From: Novipirellula caenicola
Lineage (GTDB): Bacteria > Planctomycetota > Planctomycetia > Pirellulales > Pirellulaceae
Assembly (NCBI RefSeq): GCF_039545035.1
Contig: NZ_BAABRO010000018.1
Span: forward strand, 62,001-126,000
DNA: 64,000 nucleotides
Reading direction: 5' to 3'
The first letter of the stretch is position 1; each line of letters opens with the position of its first letter. This document shows, in pieces, positions 53,999-62,314 of the stretch. The translations under genes and the position numbers were made by a program. The notes below the pieces were generated by a model. It did not search any database. It was not told where the DNA came from and worked only from the letters and a program-made list of their open reading frames with translations.

Positions 53999-55543
53999 TT
54001 ACGATTCATCGGTTTTTGGCGTCTCGCTCGACTCGCTCTTCTGTGCGGTGCCGACCGATTCCGCGACGCTCGGCAACCCGGCCGCGGCCAATCGATTGGC
54101 GTCGCGTTGACGAATCCGAATCACATCGTTGGCGCGGCGGCCATGACGCTCGGCACACGCCGCGGAATAACTAAGCGTGCCATTGCCGAGGTAGCGATTT
54201 TCCGCTCGACTCGACTTGTCCTCGTCGACTTGCGGCATCGCCGGCCAAATTTGTTCGACACCGAAGCGACATGGCGGCGGGGGTAAGACGCCAACCAAGA
54301 TGGCTTCGCTCAACACCCGCACCACAAGCACTTTCAACTTGGGGTTGTAAAGGGTCGTTCGAACGTGCTTGGCTGATTCATGCAACAAACCACGATCAAA
54401 CCGAGCCGACGAATAGTTGTGCTCGCGTGCGTCCAAACGGGTGACCATCGACGGGACACCTTTGCCGCGACCAAGATCCCCCATCCGCTCGTGACGATGA
54501 TCTTTGTATTGAGCGGTCGGTTGGTGCGGCTGCAGCTGGGCCGCTTCCCAGCCCGGGGCGACATGCGTCATCCGGCGACGACGAAACGGCACCGATGCTT
54601 TCGATTCCACATAGGGTGCGTCGGGATGTTTGGTTTGCAACACGATCGCCATGTCGGCCGCCGCCCGGGCCGCGTCCATGACTTGGTCGTCGTAGTCACG
54701 CAAATCGGCCGCCGTCGGCAACCCCGATTGGGCCCAAGGCACCCCGCGTGCTTGTCCCACCTCGAGTTGTTCATACCCGTGCATGAATCCATCGGCCGTG
54801 TACCATTTGCCGCCGTTGAAACCGTACCAATCGTTGGCAACCCAATACTCTTTCGGGCGACGAAGCGCGTCGCGTTTGATGCCGAGTGTGATGGCGGGGT
54901 TGCCCGCTTCCGTCATCGGCGTTTGGATCCGCTGGGGCTCGACCGCATGCAACCGCAACTTGATTGGTGTGTCGACGTCGGACGGATAAACGAATTGATC
55001 GAACCATTCGCCGTTTGTCCAACAACCGCGGTTCCAAAAATTCTTCATCCGAGCGGCAAGCGAAAGTTGGCCGGCGGCGTCGGAGTACTCGCACCAATCT
55101 TCCCACACCTTTTCCGCCAATTCGCACCATGTGTCGCCGATCTCATCTTCGGCTTGCAAATCGAGCAGCGGACCGTTGTCGCCTGCGACCGCGATGGAAT
55201 GCTGAAGAATCAAACCCTCGATCGCGGTATTGTTCCACGCTTCGTGGTTCGACCTAGTCCGCATCGTTGGCAAACGGTCAGCCAAATCATCGTTGATGGG
55301 GGTGTCACGCGCGGCGGACCAATGAGCCGAGTTCAATCGGTTGGTGTCGGCCGATTCGAATTCACCGCGAGCGGCATAGTCGGCACTGTACCAAACTTGT
55401 CCTGATCGCTCGGGATCGTCCACGATCGACGAATCAAAGCGCGATGCCGTCCACGATTTGCGAAAGTGCGTTGGCGATTCGGTTTCCCCGGTAACGGTCG
55501 ACGCGGCCGCCAATCCGAGCATGGTGCGTAGTCGCTGCAGCAC
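53999..55543 (-). CDS. Portal protein, lambda family
   Basis: 514 residues. Dodecameric ring at the capsid vertex through which DNA enters and leaves. Pattern of lambda-type portals: TMRTRSNHEAWNNTAIEGLI, then FWNRGCWTNGEWFDQF, HAVEPQRIQTPM and IKRDALRRPKEYWV, a central helical wing and a C-terminal acidic tail. Sits between the small joining protein (55547) and the protease/capsid gene. Complete. Confidence 0.85.
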   Translation of the reverse strand: MLQRLRTMLGLAAASTVTGETESPTHFRKSWTASRFDSSIVDDPERSGQVWYSADYAARGEFESADTNRLNSAHWSAARDTPINDDLADRLPTMRTRSNHEAWNNTAIEGLILQHSIAVAGDNGPLLDLQAEDEIGDTWCELAEKVWEDWCEYSDAAGQLSLAARMKNFWNRGCWTNGEWFDQFVYPSDVDTPIKLRLHAVEPQRIQTPMTEAGNPAITLGIKRDALRRPKEYWVANDWYGFNGGKWYTADGFMHGYEQLEVGQARGVPWAQSGLPTAADLRDYDDQVMDAARAAADMAIVLQTKHPDAPYVESKASVPFRRRRMTHVAPGWEAAQLQPHQPTAQYKDHRHERMGDLGRGKGVPSMVTRLDAREHNYSSARFDRGLLHESAKHVRTTLYNPKLKVLVVRVLSEAILVGVLPPPPCRFGVEQIWPAMPQVDEDKSSRAENRYLGNGTLSYSAACAERHGRRANDVIRIRQRDANRLAAAGLPSVAESVGTAQKSESSETPKTDES

Positions 55544-55546
55544 GTC

Positions 55547-55846
55547 CTAGCCTCGTTGATATTCGATGTCGACTTGGCGAAACACCGCCCCGTGTGATTG
55601 GTCGCTTGATGATCCGGAGACTTGTGCTCGCTTGGCTAATTCTTTGACGATGGGCTCGATCGACTCCGGTTTCCATCGCAACCGTTCGTCCCGCAATTCG
55701 CTGTCGGGAAGCGAAGCGATCAGCATCCATGCGGTGCGAGCACGACGCTCGGCGACCGCGAAATTCCCCGCCTCTTGGGCCGAGATCGCATCGCCCATTG
55801 CGGCGTTGATCTGGTCGATTGGATTGGTTGCATTTTCGTCACTCAT
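55547..55846 (-). CDS. Head-tail joining protein (gpW-like position)
   Basis: 99 residues, MSDENATNPIDQINAAMGDAISAQEAGNF, helical. Four bp before the portal gene. A small helical protein at this position in lambda-type phages plugs the portal. Sequence similarity to gpW is not obvious. Confidence 0.5.
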   Translation of the reverse strand: MSDENATNPIDQINAAMGDAISAQEAGNFAVAERRARTAWMLIASLPDSELRDERLRWKPESIEPIVKELAKRAQVSGSSSDQSHGAVFRQVDIEYQRG

Positions 55847-55970
55847 GCCGATACACTGACGCTATGCGGCAAGGCGTCCCGCGTTGCAACGCGGGACGAA
55901 CGGAGTGATGGCCAAGACTGGTCGAACCAAGACGATTCGATGTGGTGCCGCGTAAAGAGGGAACCCACAC

Positions 55971-56387
55971 TTGAGCGAAACGGCTTTGATGGTCGCGATT
56001 GTCGACCTAGCGTTGGAAGCGGAATTGCGGCATCGCACCGAACAAGGCGAATTCATTCGGCCGTTGGCCGTCGCCCCGCTGGTCTCTTATTCATGGCTGT
56101 TGTCGTATTGCCGCCAGCGAAAGATCCGCTCGCGCAATTGCCATCACACCGCCGAGTCACGCGAGCGAGCATTGATCGCGGTTCAAGATGATGGGTTGCC
56201 GATCCGTTTGGCCGCAAAGTCGGCTGGGATGAGCAAATCGGCGGTGCACCGCATCGTGATGAAGCGTCGAAAATCGATGGTCGATTCAGTAGACGAAATC
56301 GGTTTTGAAACGGTGCCACCGTACCGGTGCCCCGAACATGGCAAAACGACTCTCCGCCCCTGCCCGGCATGTGCGGCGATGCGTTAA
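55971..56387 (+). CDS. Helix-turn-helix regulator on the opposite strand
   Basis: 138 residues from a TTG start with AGAGGG nearby. A helix-turn-helix (ERALIAVQDDGLPIRLAAKSAGMSKSAVHRIVMKRRK) of the homeodomain-like type is followed by a zinc-ribbon-like tail (RCPEHGKTTLRPCPACAAMR). It is the only gene read rightward within the late module and overlaps the end of the terminase gene by 4 bp. Possible late regulator. Confidence 0.65.
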   Translation: MSETALMVAIVDLALEAELRHRTEQGEFIRPLAVAPLVSYSWLLSYCRQRKIRSRNCHHTAESRERALIAVQDDGLPIRLAAKSAGMSKSAVHRIVMKRRKSMVDSVDEIGFETVPPYRCPEHGKTTLRPCPACAAMR

Positions 56388-58396
56388 GCATCATCGTACC
56401 AATCGTTGCCGCGGTCCTCGTCGTACCACTCTTTGCAGTCCTCGGAATTGGCCCGCGACATCGTGTTCTTGATCCGCCACGCCAAACGGCTGTCCGCTCG
56501 GATCGCCATCGCCAAACAATCGAGCAAGTGGTTGGCGCCTTTTCTCATGAACACTTGCTTTTCGACACCGAGCGAATTGACGACCGTCGTCAACGGTTCG
56601 TTGGTCAAGTGTCTGGCCAAGCGGTCGTGAATCTTGGCCACGCCGCTATAAAGCGTGATCGATCCCGGTTCGGTCTCGGGCAACGTCAACATTTGCATTA
56701 CTTCATACTTCGTGCTGTCGCTGTCCCAGTACAGTTTCAAATGTGATTGCCCACGCTCCTTTTCCATGAACCACAATCGATCGTCGCCAATTTGCCGCAC
56801 CTTGGTCGATTTGCCGTTGGGCAGCGTGAACGTACCTTTCTGCACCGCCGTCGCTCCGCGGCCGTACGCCGCCACCTCGGCGCCGTTGTAGTTTCCACCG
56901 GAATGGCTGTACACAAATTCCAACACTGGCGTCGGCCGATAGCCCGCATCATACCAACGTTCCCCGGGAACAATGACGCGACCGTCGGGAAAGATCACGC
57001 CGGACGATAGGTGTTTGTGCAAATCGTTTAGTGCGACTTTGACCGCGTCGTCCAACTTCATCGCGTGCGATGGGACATCGAAACAATCGTAATCGCAAAT
57101 GTGCCTCGATCCGTTTGCACGGGTCGCCAATTGCAAATACCATCCGGTCCGCATCCCCATGTCGGTTCCGACGGTGACTCGCACGGTGTCTTCGGGAACC
57201 GTTCCACGCGGCAACGACAACCGCCGGTTGCTGATCGTGACTTTGTCGAGTTCGATGTCGGTGTCCAACTTCGGCGGATCCCATGGGATGCACCACACGA
57301 ATTGACACAACTCGCGTTCGGCCGATTGTTGCTCGGGCGAATTCTCGGCCAATTGGGCCGCTCGCCATTCATCGACGGCGATGTCGCCGGCACCCAAGAA
57401 CATGTTGTGCCAGGCGGTACAGCGGAACCACAACCGCCGCGACGTCGGTGGTTTTCCATGAATTCGTCCCGTCTTGTCGATGGTTTGGCCGTGGTGAAGC
57501 AGCACCGCGTATGTTAGCGCTTCGGCGCGTTGTTTTTCGGTGATCTTTTCACCGCATTCGGGACACGCGAAATAGGCGTTGGCTTTCGCTTCCGCTTCGC
57601 TCTTGGCGTCTTGCCACCCGTGCAGATCTTCGCGTTCGCACGAGATGTGTTCGGCGCAATGGGGGCATGGCGAAACGATCCGTGATCGCGTCGACAACGG
57701 CATCAACGTCCACGGCAATTGCTCGCTGTTTCCGACCGTCCCTTCGACATAGGAACGTCGTTCGTTCTCGGGATAGGATCGTTGCCGCGCTCGCAGCTGG
57801 CGGAGTGCGTCGGCTTCGTCGGATGCCTCTTTCAGCTCCGAAAACGCTTTCGCTTCGGTAACGCCAAACGTCCGGGCGGTGAAACCGGCTTTCGCGGCAT
57901 CTTGTCCGCCAGCACTCATGAATTTGCAAATGCAACCGTGGGCCATCGTGACCGAGTCGCGAACGCGGCCGCCGCTGGATCCAGATCCATGTTTTGGACG
58001 CATTCCCCGCAACCGCGGCGATGCTTGCAAAACCGGATCGATGTCGGCTTCCCATTTGTTCGCCGCCATGTCGCCGTAGGGAACGCCGAGAACGTAGTTC
58101 TCTTGGATCTCGCAAAGATGATACAACAGCGGCGCGACGAATCCGGAAAGCGTCTTGCCGAATTGACTCGGGGCGGTAAAGACGAATTCGTTGAATAGAC
58201 CGCTATCGATTGCTTCGAACCACAGCCGCAAAACGGGCTGACGCGCGAATGTGAACCGCTGGCCTTTGCTGCGACCGTCGGGCAACACAAAGTCGCTTAA
58301 TACGAAATCAACAATCGATCGTGGCGGATCACACTTGGAATTGCGAAACGCTCGGGCCAATTCCTCGCGAATCGCCGACGACGTTTCGGTCACCAT
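56384..58396 (-). CDS. Terminase large subunit, GpA-like
   Basis: 670 residues from ATG 58396 (MVTETSSAIREELARAF). ATPase domain with Walker A-like APSQFGKTLSG and downstream TRTFGVTEAKAFSE; a zinc-binding insert (CPHCAEH...CPECGEK); then a nuclease-type C-terminal domain with TVGTDMG and HLLDCLAMAIRA. Packages DNA into proheads and cuts genome ends, with the small subunit encoded upstream (7-bp overlap). Typical GpA length. Confidence 0.85.
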   Translation of the reverse strand: MVTETSSAIREELARAFRNSKCDPPRSIVDFVLSDFVLPDGRSKGQRFTFARQPVLRLWFEAIDSGLFNEFVFTAPSQFGKTLSGFVAPLLYHLCEIQENYVLGVPYGDMAANKWEADIDPVLQASPRLRGMRPKHGSGSSGGRVRDSVTMAHGCICKFMSAGGQDAAKAGFTARTFGVTEAKAFSELKEASDEADALRQLRARQRSYPENERRSYVEGTVGNSEQLPWTLMPLSTRSRIVSPCPHCAEHISCEREDLHGWQDAKSEAEAKANAYFACPECGEKITEKQRAEALTYAVLLHHGQTIDKTGRIHGKPPTSRRLWFRCTAWHNMFLGAGDIAVDEWRAAQLAENSPEQQSAERELCQFVWCIPWDPPKLDTDIELDKVTISNRRLSLPRGTVPEDTVRVTVGTDMGMRTGWYLQLATRANGSRHICDYDCFDVPSHAMKLDDAVKVALNDLHKHLSSGVIFPDGRVIVPGERWYDAGYRPTPVLEFVYSHSGGNYNGAEVAAYGRGATAVQKGTFTLPNGKSTKVRQIGDDRLWFMEKERGQSHLKLYWDSDSTKYEVMQMLTLPETEPGSITLYSGVAKIHDRLARHLTNEPLTTVVNSLGVEKQVFMRKGANHLLDCLAMAIRADSRLAWRIKNTMSRANSEDCKEWYDEDRGNDWYDDA

Positions 58397-59013
58397 TTCA
58401 ATCGCCCCGTCTCGATTTCCTCCGCGATTGCGTTGCATGTGTCGTTCCACAAATCGCGAGCCTCGGGACTGATCCGTGCGAACGCTCGGCCGTATTCACG
58501 CATCGCGGCCGAGATCGCAACCAACGCTTGCCGCAAATCGTGGCGGGGGATCGCATCGCCCCGGTCTTTCGCCAACGAGATCTGCAAACGCTCGACTTCG
58601 GTACCGAGTTTGGCGATCTGTTGACGCAGCTTTTCCGCTTCGAGTTCATCACGATCACCGCTGTCGAGAGATCCACGGATGCGGTTGGCGTTGGCGGCGA
58701 TAAGATCATGGAGCGCAGTGATCGCGATTCGTAGATCGATGGTCGATTCGCCAATTGGCAATCCATACAGTCGGGCAGCATCGTCGACCAATTTGTGTTG
58801 GCGGCCCGACAATCGGCAATAGTCGCCTTTTGGTACGGCACTGCACCAATTGGAAATCGCTTCATCGGCTTGGTTTTTGTCGTACCACGCAATGTCGCGT
58901 TGCTGTTGACGAGTAAGCGTTTCGCCGTTGATTTGGGCGAGCTTGGCCCGCAATGCTTTGGCCTCGCGAGACTCAACAGGCTTTCGCTTTGTGGTCGCCT
59001 TGCGTTTGGCCAC
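58390..59013 (-). CDS. Terminase small subunit, Nu1-like candidate
   Basis: 207 residues. Basic N-terminus (MAKRKATTKRKPVESREAKALRA), then helical DNA-binding segment (LSGRQHKLVDDAARLYGLPIGESTIDL) and long coiled coil (RDELEAEKLRQQIAKLGTEVERLQISLAKDRG), the Nu1 layout of DNA-recognition plus oligomerisation helices. Directly upstream of the large subunit. Confidence 0.65.
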   Translation of the reverse strand: MAKRKATTKRKPVESREAKALRAKLAQINGETLTRQQQRDIAWYDKNQADEAISNWCSAVPKGDYCRLSGRQHKLVDDAARLYGLPIGESTIDLRIAITALHDLIAANANRIRGSLDSGDRDELEAEKLRQQIAKLGTEVERLQISLAKDRGDAIPRHDLRQALVAISAAMREYGRAFARISPEARDLWNDTCNAIAEEIETGRLKW

Positions 59014-59034
59014 GCGTGTGTCCTGTCGGTGGTG

Positions 59035-59316
59035 TTAATCTTGGTGTCGGTTTCCAAATCGGCCGGGATGGCGAGGCGGGATGGCCGGGTCGATGCGATG
59101 TTCGAGCGTTGCGAGCTTCCACCGCAATTGGTCGAGCTCGCTGCAAAGTGCCGAGAGGCTTTTTTCGTTGTATTGGTTGGCCGATTCGACGTTGTCGATC
59201 CGCCGGCTGTCGTTGGTCATCACCGAGCTGATCGCCGAACAAACGGAAACTGCAGCCGCGATTGCCGCGACTGCAGTCTGTAATGCCATCCATCCGGTTT
59301 GACGGTTAATGCTCAA
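59035..59316 (-). CDS. Small single-pass membrane protein
   Basis: 93 residues; N-terminal membrane helix (TGWMALQTAVAAIAAAVSVCSA) followed by a coiled coil (NVESANQYNEKSLSALCSELDQLRWKL). Small anchored coiled-coil proteins upstream of the terminase often serve in lysis (spanin or holin) or tail assembly. Function unproven. Confidence 0.5.
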   Translation of the reverse strand: MSINRQTGWMALQTAVAAIAAAVSVCSAISSVMTNDSRRIDNVESANQYNEKSLSALCSELDQLRWKLATLEHRIDPAIPPRHPGRFGNRHQD

Positions 59317-59547
59317 TTATCCCTCGAGTTCGTAACCTTCGGCGCGGGCAAGTTCCATCAACACTTCACGCACTTGTTTGTCGCGATAAACCGTTTCGAC
59401 TTTCTCGTCGACGGCGCGTTTGGTGGACTTCGGAACAATCGATCCCTTGCGAACCTTTTGAGCGATAGCGAACCCGACGATCCCAAGAACTAGCAGGAAT
59501 CCGCCGAAGAGCATGAGGCCAACGAGGCCGGCGATCAATTCAATCAT
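59317..59547 (-). CDS. Small membrane protein, holin candidate
   Basis: 76 residues; one or two membrane helices at the N-terminus (MIELIAGLVGLMLFGGFLLVLGIVGFAIA), then a charged tail (VRKGSIVPKSTKRAVDEK). Size and layout fit a holin. Ends directly before the start of 59316. Confidence 0.5.
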   Translation of the reverse strand: MIELIAGLVGLMLFGGFLLVLGIVGFAIAQKVRKGSIVPKSTKRAVDEKVETVYRDKQVREVLMELARAEGYELEG

Positions 59548-59553
59548 GTGTGT

Positions 59554-60339
59554 TTAATCTCCACGAAACAATAGGAAGATGCCGGCGATCAATCCGACCA
59601 CGAATAGGCCGCCGAGGGCGAGAAAAAGGATCACGCCGCCGACGACGAATCCGGTGTTGTAAACTGCGTTCGATGGCAGGTTGACTTCCGGGCGAACCAC
59701 GACGGTGTCGGGAATCACGCTCGGAAACCTCGATCCATCCGGTCGCCAACCAAGCCGCGGGGCGTGTGCCTCTCGGTCGGTCATCGCGATGCCAATCAAT
59801 TGCCGAGCCAAGGTGTTGGGTTCGGGAATGGCCGCGCCGCTCGCCTTGTAGATCACGCCACCATCGTGGCGAACCAAGGCAACGACGGGCAAAGCATGCG
59901 GCGGCAAACTTTGGGCATAGCGGGATCGGTAAAGGGGATCGGTCGCTTTGAATTGGAACCGCTTACACTTTTGAGCGATCGTCGCCAAATGGGGCTGCGT
60001 TTGGAACGCTCGCAACAATGCGACATCGGCCGCCGTCGGTGGATCGTTGATCACCGTGACCACGTGATACTTTTGGGAATCGTCCGGCGGTGTTTGTGCG
60101 TGTGTGGTGGACGGTTGCCCAAGCCACATTGCCGCCAATACGACAAAGCATAACGATCGCCGAAATCGAATGATCGATCGGTTCTGTTGATCGATGCAAA
60201 ATGCGAACACACACCCCGCCGTTGCCGTGATCCAATAGATCGCGAAGTAGAACGCGATTGTCAAAGCGAGTACCTGCAACACCGTGGTGCCGACCATGAT
60301 TGCCCAATGACGCGTCTTGGCTTTCTTAGCGTCGTTCAT
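59554..60339 (-). CDS. Multi-pass membrane protein with periplasmic domain
   Basis: 261 residues from ATG 60339 (MNDAKKAKTRHWAIMVGTTV). Two N-terminal membrane helices, a further hydrophobic stretch, then a periplasmic domain with a thioredoxin-like rhythm (DPPTAADVALLRAFQTQPHLATIAQKCKRFQF ... ALPVVALVRHDGGVIYKASGAAIPEP) and a C-terminal membrane helix pair. No CxxC. Overlaps the upstream gene by 14 bp. Function unknown; could act in envelope modification. Confidence 0.5.
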   Translation of the reverse strand: MNDAKKAKTRHWAIMVGTTVLQVLALTIAFYFAIYWITATAGCVFAFCIDQQNRSIIRFRRSLCFVVLAAMWLGQPSTTHAQTPPDDSQKYHVVTVINDPPTAADVALLRAFQTQPHLATIAQKCKRFQFKATDPLYRSRYAQSLPPHALPVVALVRHDGGVIYKASGAAIPEPNTLARQLIGIAMTDREAHAPRLGWRPDGSRFPSVIPDTVVVRPEVNLPSNAVYNTGFVVGGVILFLALGGLFVVGLIAGIFLLFRGD

Positions 60340-61129
60340 TCGCTGCCTCGCGGATTCGGGCGGTGACCACCGGGGAAATATAATTGCCAAACTGACGCCG
60401 AGCATATTGCATCGTGATCGATTCGCGTGACGCCGGCGACATGCTCGCCCAACATCGTTCGCAAACGCATGTCAACGGTGTGCCATCGTCGGCCCACACT
60501 TCGTGCCAATCGCGTCCGACGGTAGGTTGTCCGCATCGCATACAAACAAATGCCCCTTGTCGCTCGTTCGGATCGCGTCGGAAGTTGCCGCTGAAACGAT
60601 CGTCAGTGTCCGGACGAGGCATGGCAAGGCTAGGCCGTGTCACCTGCGAGTAGCTGGGGCGACTTACCATCGGCCCCACCCACAACAACCTTTCGCCCGG
60701 ATTCAGCGGAATGTTGCTCCAACTGTGCGATGTTGTTTGAATGCTCGGGTAAACCCGCGTCGGCGTTGGGACGTGACGTGATTGAGTCACAACACGAGGT
60801 CGCGATTGCTGTTGGCAATCAATACAATCGCCTTTGACTTCCTCGGCCGCTTGCGTATTGACCAACCTCACGGCGTCGTCATCGCTCCGCACCTCGACCC
60901 CCAGTGAGTCCGCCGCCTCATCACCGTATTGCGGATAGGGACAATTACCGTCAGGACAATTCGGGCAACGATCAGGATAGTTGTCTGGGTAACCAGGCGC
61001 CGGATATTGCGGGCTAGCCTGCGGAACGTCAAACGGGTCGACATAGGGCGGTGCTGGCTGCGGACCTTGGACGGCGGTGCAGCCAGTCAGCACGCAACAC
61101 AGTAAAATTAGAATCAGACTTCGCATCAT
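60326..61129 (-). CDS. Lipoprotein with C-terminal zinc ribbon
   Basis: 267 residues; start MMRSLILILLCCVLTGC with lipobox LTGC, so membrane-anchored. Long Pro/Tyr-rich, Cys-containing spacer (CPNCPDGNCPYPQ; CIDCQQQ), then a zinc ribbon (FVCMRCGQPTVGRDWHEVWADDG...CVCERCW). Its start overlaps the previous stop by 1 bp. Role unknown; possibly a virion or envelope protein. Confidence 0.55.
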   Translation of the reverse strand: MMRSLILILLCCVLTGCTAVQGPQPAPPYVDPFDVPQASPQYPAPGYPDNYPDRCPNCPDGNCPYPQYGDEAADSLGVEVRSDDDAVRLVNTQAAEEVKGDCIDCQQQSRPRVVTQSRHVPTPTRVYPSIQTTSHSWSNIPLNPGERLLWVGPMVSRPSYSQVTRPSLAMPRPDTDDRFSGNFRRDPNERQGAFVCMRCGQPTVGRDWHEVWADDGTPLTCVCERCWASMSPASRESITMQYARRQFGNYISPVVTARIREAANERR

Positions 61130-61740
61130 TAACTCCGGGTCGTGGCCGAAAAAAGAGAAGGCGGTACGGGTGGATCTTGCAGTGCCAAGCCAAACCCGCC
61201 GTATCCCGCCCATTTGCGCAGAAACGAATCAATCGGCACCTTGATGTAACGCGTCGGTCGGTTGTTGTCGCACAGCCATGCGTACATCGTGGAATCATCC
61301 GGCCGCGTCGGATCCCGATGGAATCCCACGAAGTTGACGCAGTGCGATTGGTAGTACCAGATCAATGCGCTACGTCGCGTCTTGGTCACCCATTTCAAGA
61401 ATTCAGGGTCGGCATTCCGCGTGTAGTAGTAACGCAAACCGACGGCATCATGCGATCGACGAATCGACGTATCCGTCTCGCCACCAGCATGGTTCTTTCG
61501 CCACCACGCAGCGAGCTCCGGCTTAGCCGACCACGTCAAGTTATAAACCGTCGACGCATTGACGCAGCTGCCCGAGCCCCGGGCATCGGTCCAGTTGTAC
61601 GGACGCAGTGACGTGGGCAGGTTCGCCACGGGCGTTTCGACCACCCGCTTGATCGGAAGCGTCGTCACACGTTGCGGCAACTCATTGCAACCACAGCAAA
61701 CAACCAACGCGATAAGGGCCAACATTTTTCGCATGTGCAC
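61129..61740 (-). CDS. Cysteine-peptidase-like lipoprotein
   Basis: 203 residues; lipobox VVCCGC after a signal sequence (MHMRKMLALIALVV). The rest resembles a papain/C39-like fold often seen in planctomycete and phage genomes: catalytic Cys in GSGSCVNAS, a Trp-rich middle, His in SHCVNFVGFH and an active-site-like Asn in LCDNNRPTRYIKVP. First gene of the late operon. Could cleave peptidoglycan cross-links or proteins of the envelope; a lysis role is inferred from place. Confidence 0.5.
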   Translation of the reverse strand: MHMRKMLALIALVVCCGCNELPQRVTTLPIKRVVETPVANLPTSLRPYNWTDARGSGSCVNASTVYNLTWSAKPELAAWWRKNHAGGETDTSIRRSHDAVGLRYYYTRNADPEFLKWVTKTRRSALIWYYQSHCVNFVGFHRDPTRPDDSTMYAWLCDNNRPTRYIKVPIDSFLRKWAGYGGFGLALQDPPVPPSLFSATTRS

Positions 61741-62058
61741 AGATTCCTTGTCGAGGTCTGTCCACTGTGGCCGCTGCCCCCCACGCGTCCCGCGTTACCC
61801 GCGTGCGTGCTTACTTACTTACCCCCAAAAAAATGCCGTGCACAAAAAATCGCGGCAATAACCGGACTACGTCCCGCGGGCCGGCCCCGCCGGGAAGGAC
61901 CCGTTGCAACCGATGTCGCCCAGAGGAGTCATTGACTCGAATACGCTCGAAAGCTTGTCTATACCGCCTAATTGTGGTATGATTTTGACCGTGTCGAAAC
62001 TTCACAAAACCACGTAAAACACGGGCTTTTCACGCACTACAGCAACTCAAAGATTAGT
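61741..62058. promoter_or_regulatory. Probable late promoter region and right arm
   Basis: No gene. As the only spacer upstream of the leftward late operon it should hold the late promoter; no clear -35/-10 was picked out. It also contains the candidate integrase arm site at 61926-61945. Confidence 0.4.
61926..61945 (+). promoter_or_regulatory. Candidate integrase arm site, right
   Basis: GAGTCA followed by TTGACTCGAATACG, the same 14-mer as at 15350-15363. 113 bp inside the attR core. Confidence 0.5.
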
Positions 62059-62117
62059 TTGCAAATCCTTTATTCGTGGGTTCGAATCCCACCGTCGCCT
62101 CTTTTGCTGAAATGCAA
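62059..62117 (+). repeat. attR core (59 bp)
   Basis: Exact copy of 15207-15265: the 3' part of tRNA-Cys from TTGCAAATCC through the discriminator and 17 bp. It is a truncated tRNA, not a second gene. It marks the right end of the prophage. Confidence 0.93.
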
Positions 62118-62314
62118 TTTTCTTTCAAGTGCCGGCCCCATTCTCAGCCGGCCCCTGTCTGTGAGCAGTAATCTGCTCCATCGCAACGCGACAGCAGGTA
62201 ATCCCCCCAGATTTTAATTCCGGGGAGCAATAGGCAACTTGCCGCGTATAGCCGTGACGCGACGACAGGCAAAGATCCTGGAACTGAATCCGGAGAATAC
62301 CAGCAACGCAGCAG

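Larger units (their letters stand above)
15207..62117. mobile_element. Prophage integrated at tRNA-Cys
   Basis: Bounded by the two 59-bp att copies; 46,852 bp including one core. It holds a tyrosine integrase next to attL, a divergent control region, an early operon (rightward), a cargo region and a long leftward late operon with terminase, portal, capsid, connector, tape-measure and tail candidates. Every essential head gene is uninterrupted, so the virion genes look intact. The gene order of the late module read from 61.7 kb down (terminase, portal, protease/capsid, connectors, tail tube, tape measure, tail tip) is the normal tailed-phage order. No sheath protein was recognised, which favours a siphovirus. 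Confidence 0.9.

Noticed and set aside
62061-62101. A second tRNA gene at attR
   Set aside because: Only the 3' half is present; it is the duplicated attachment site.
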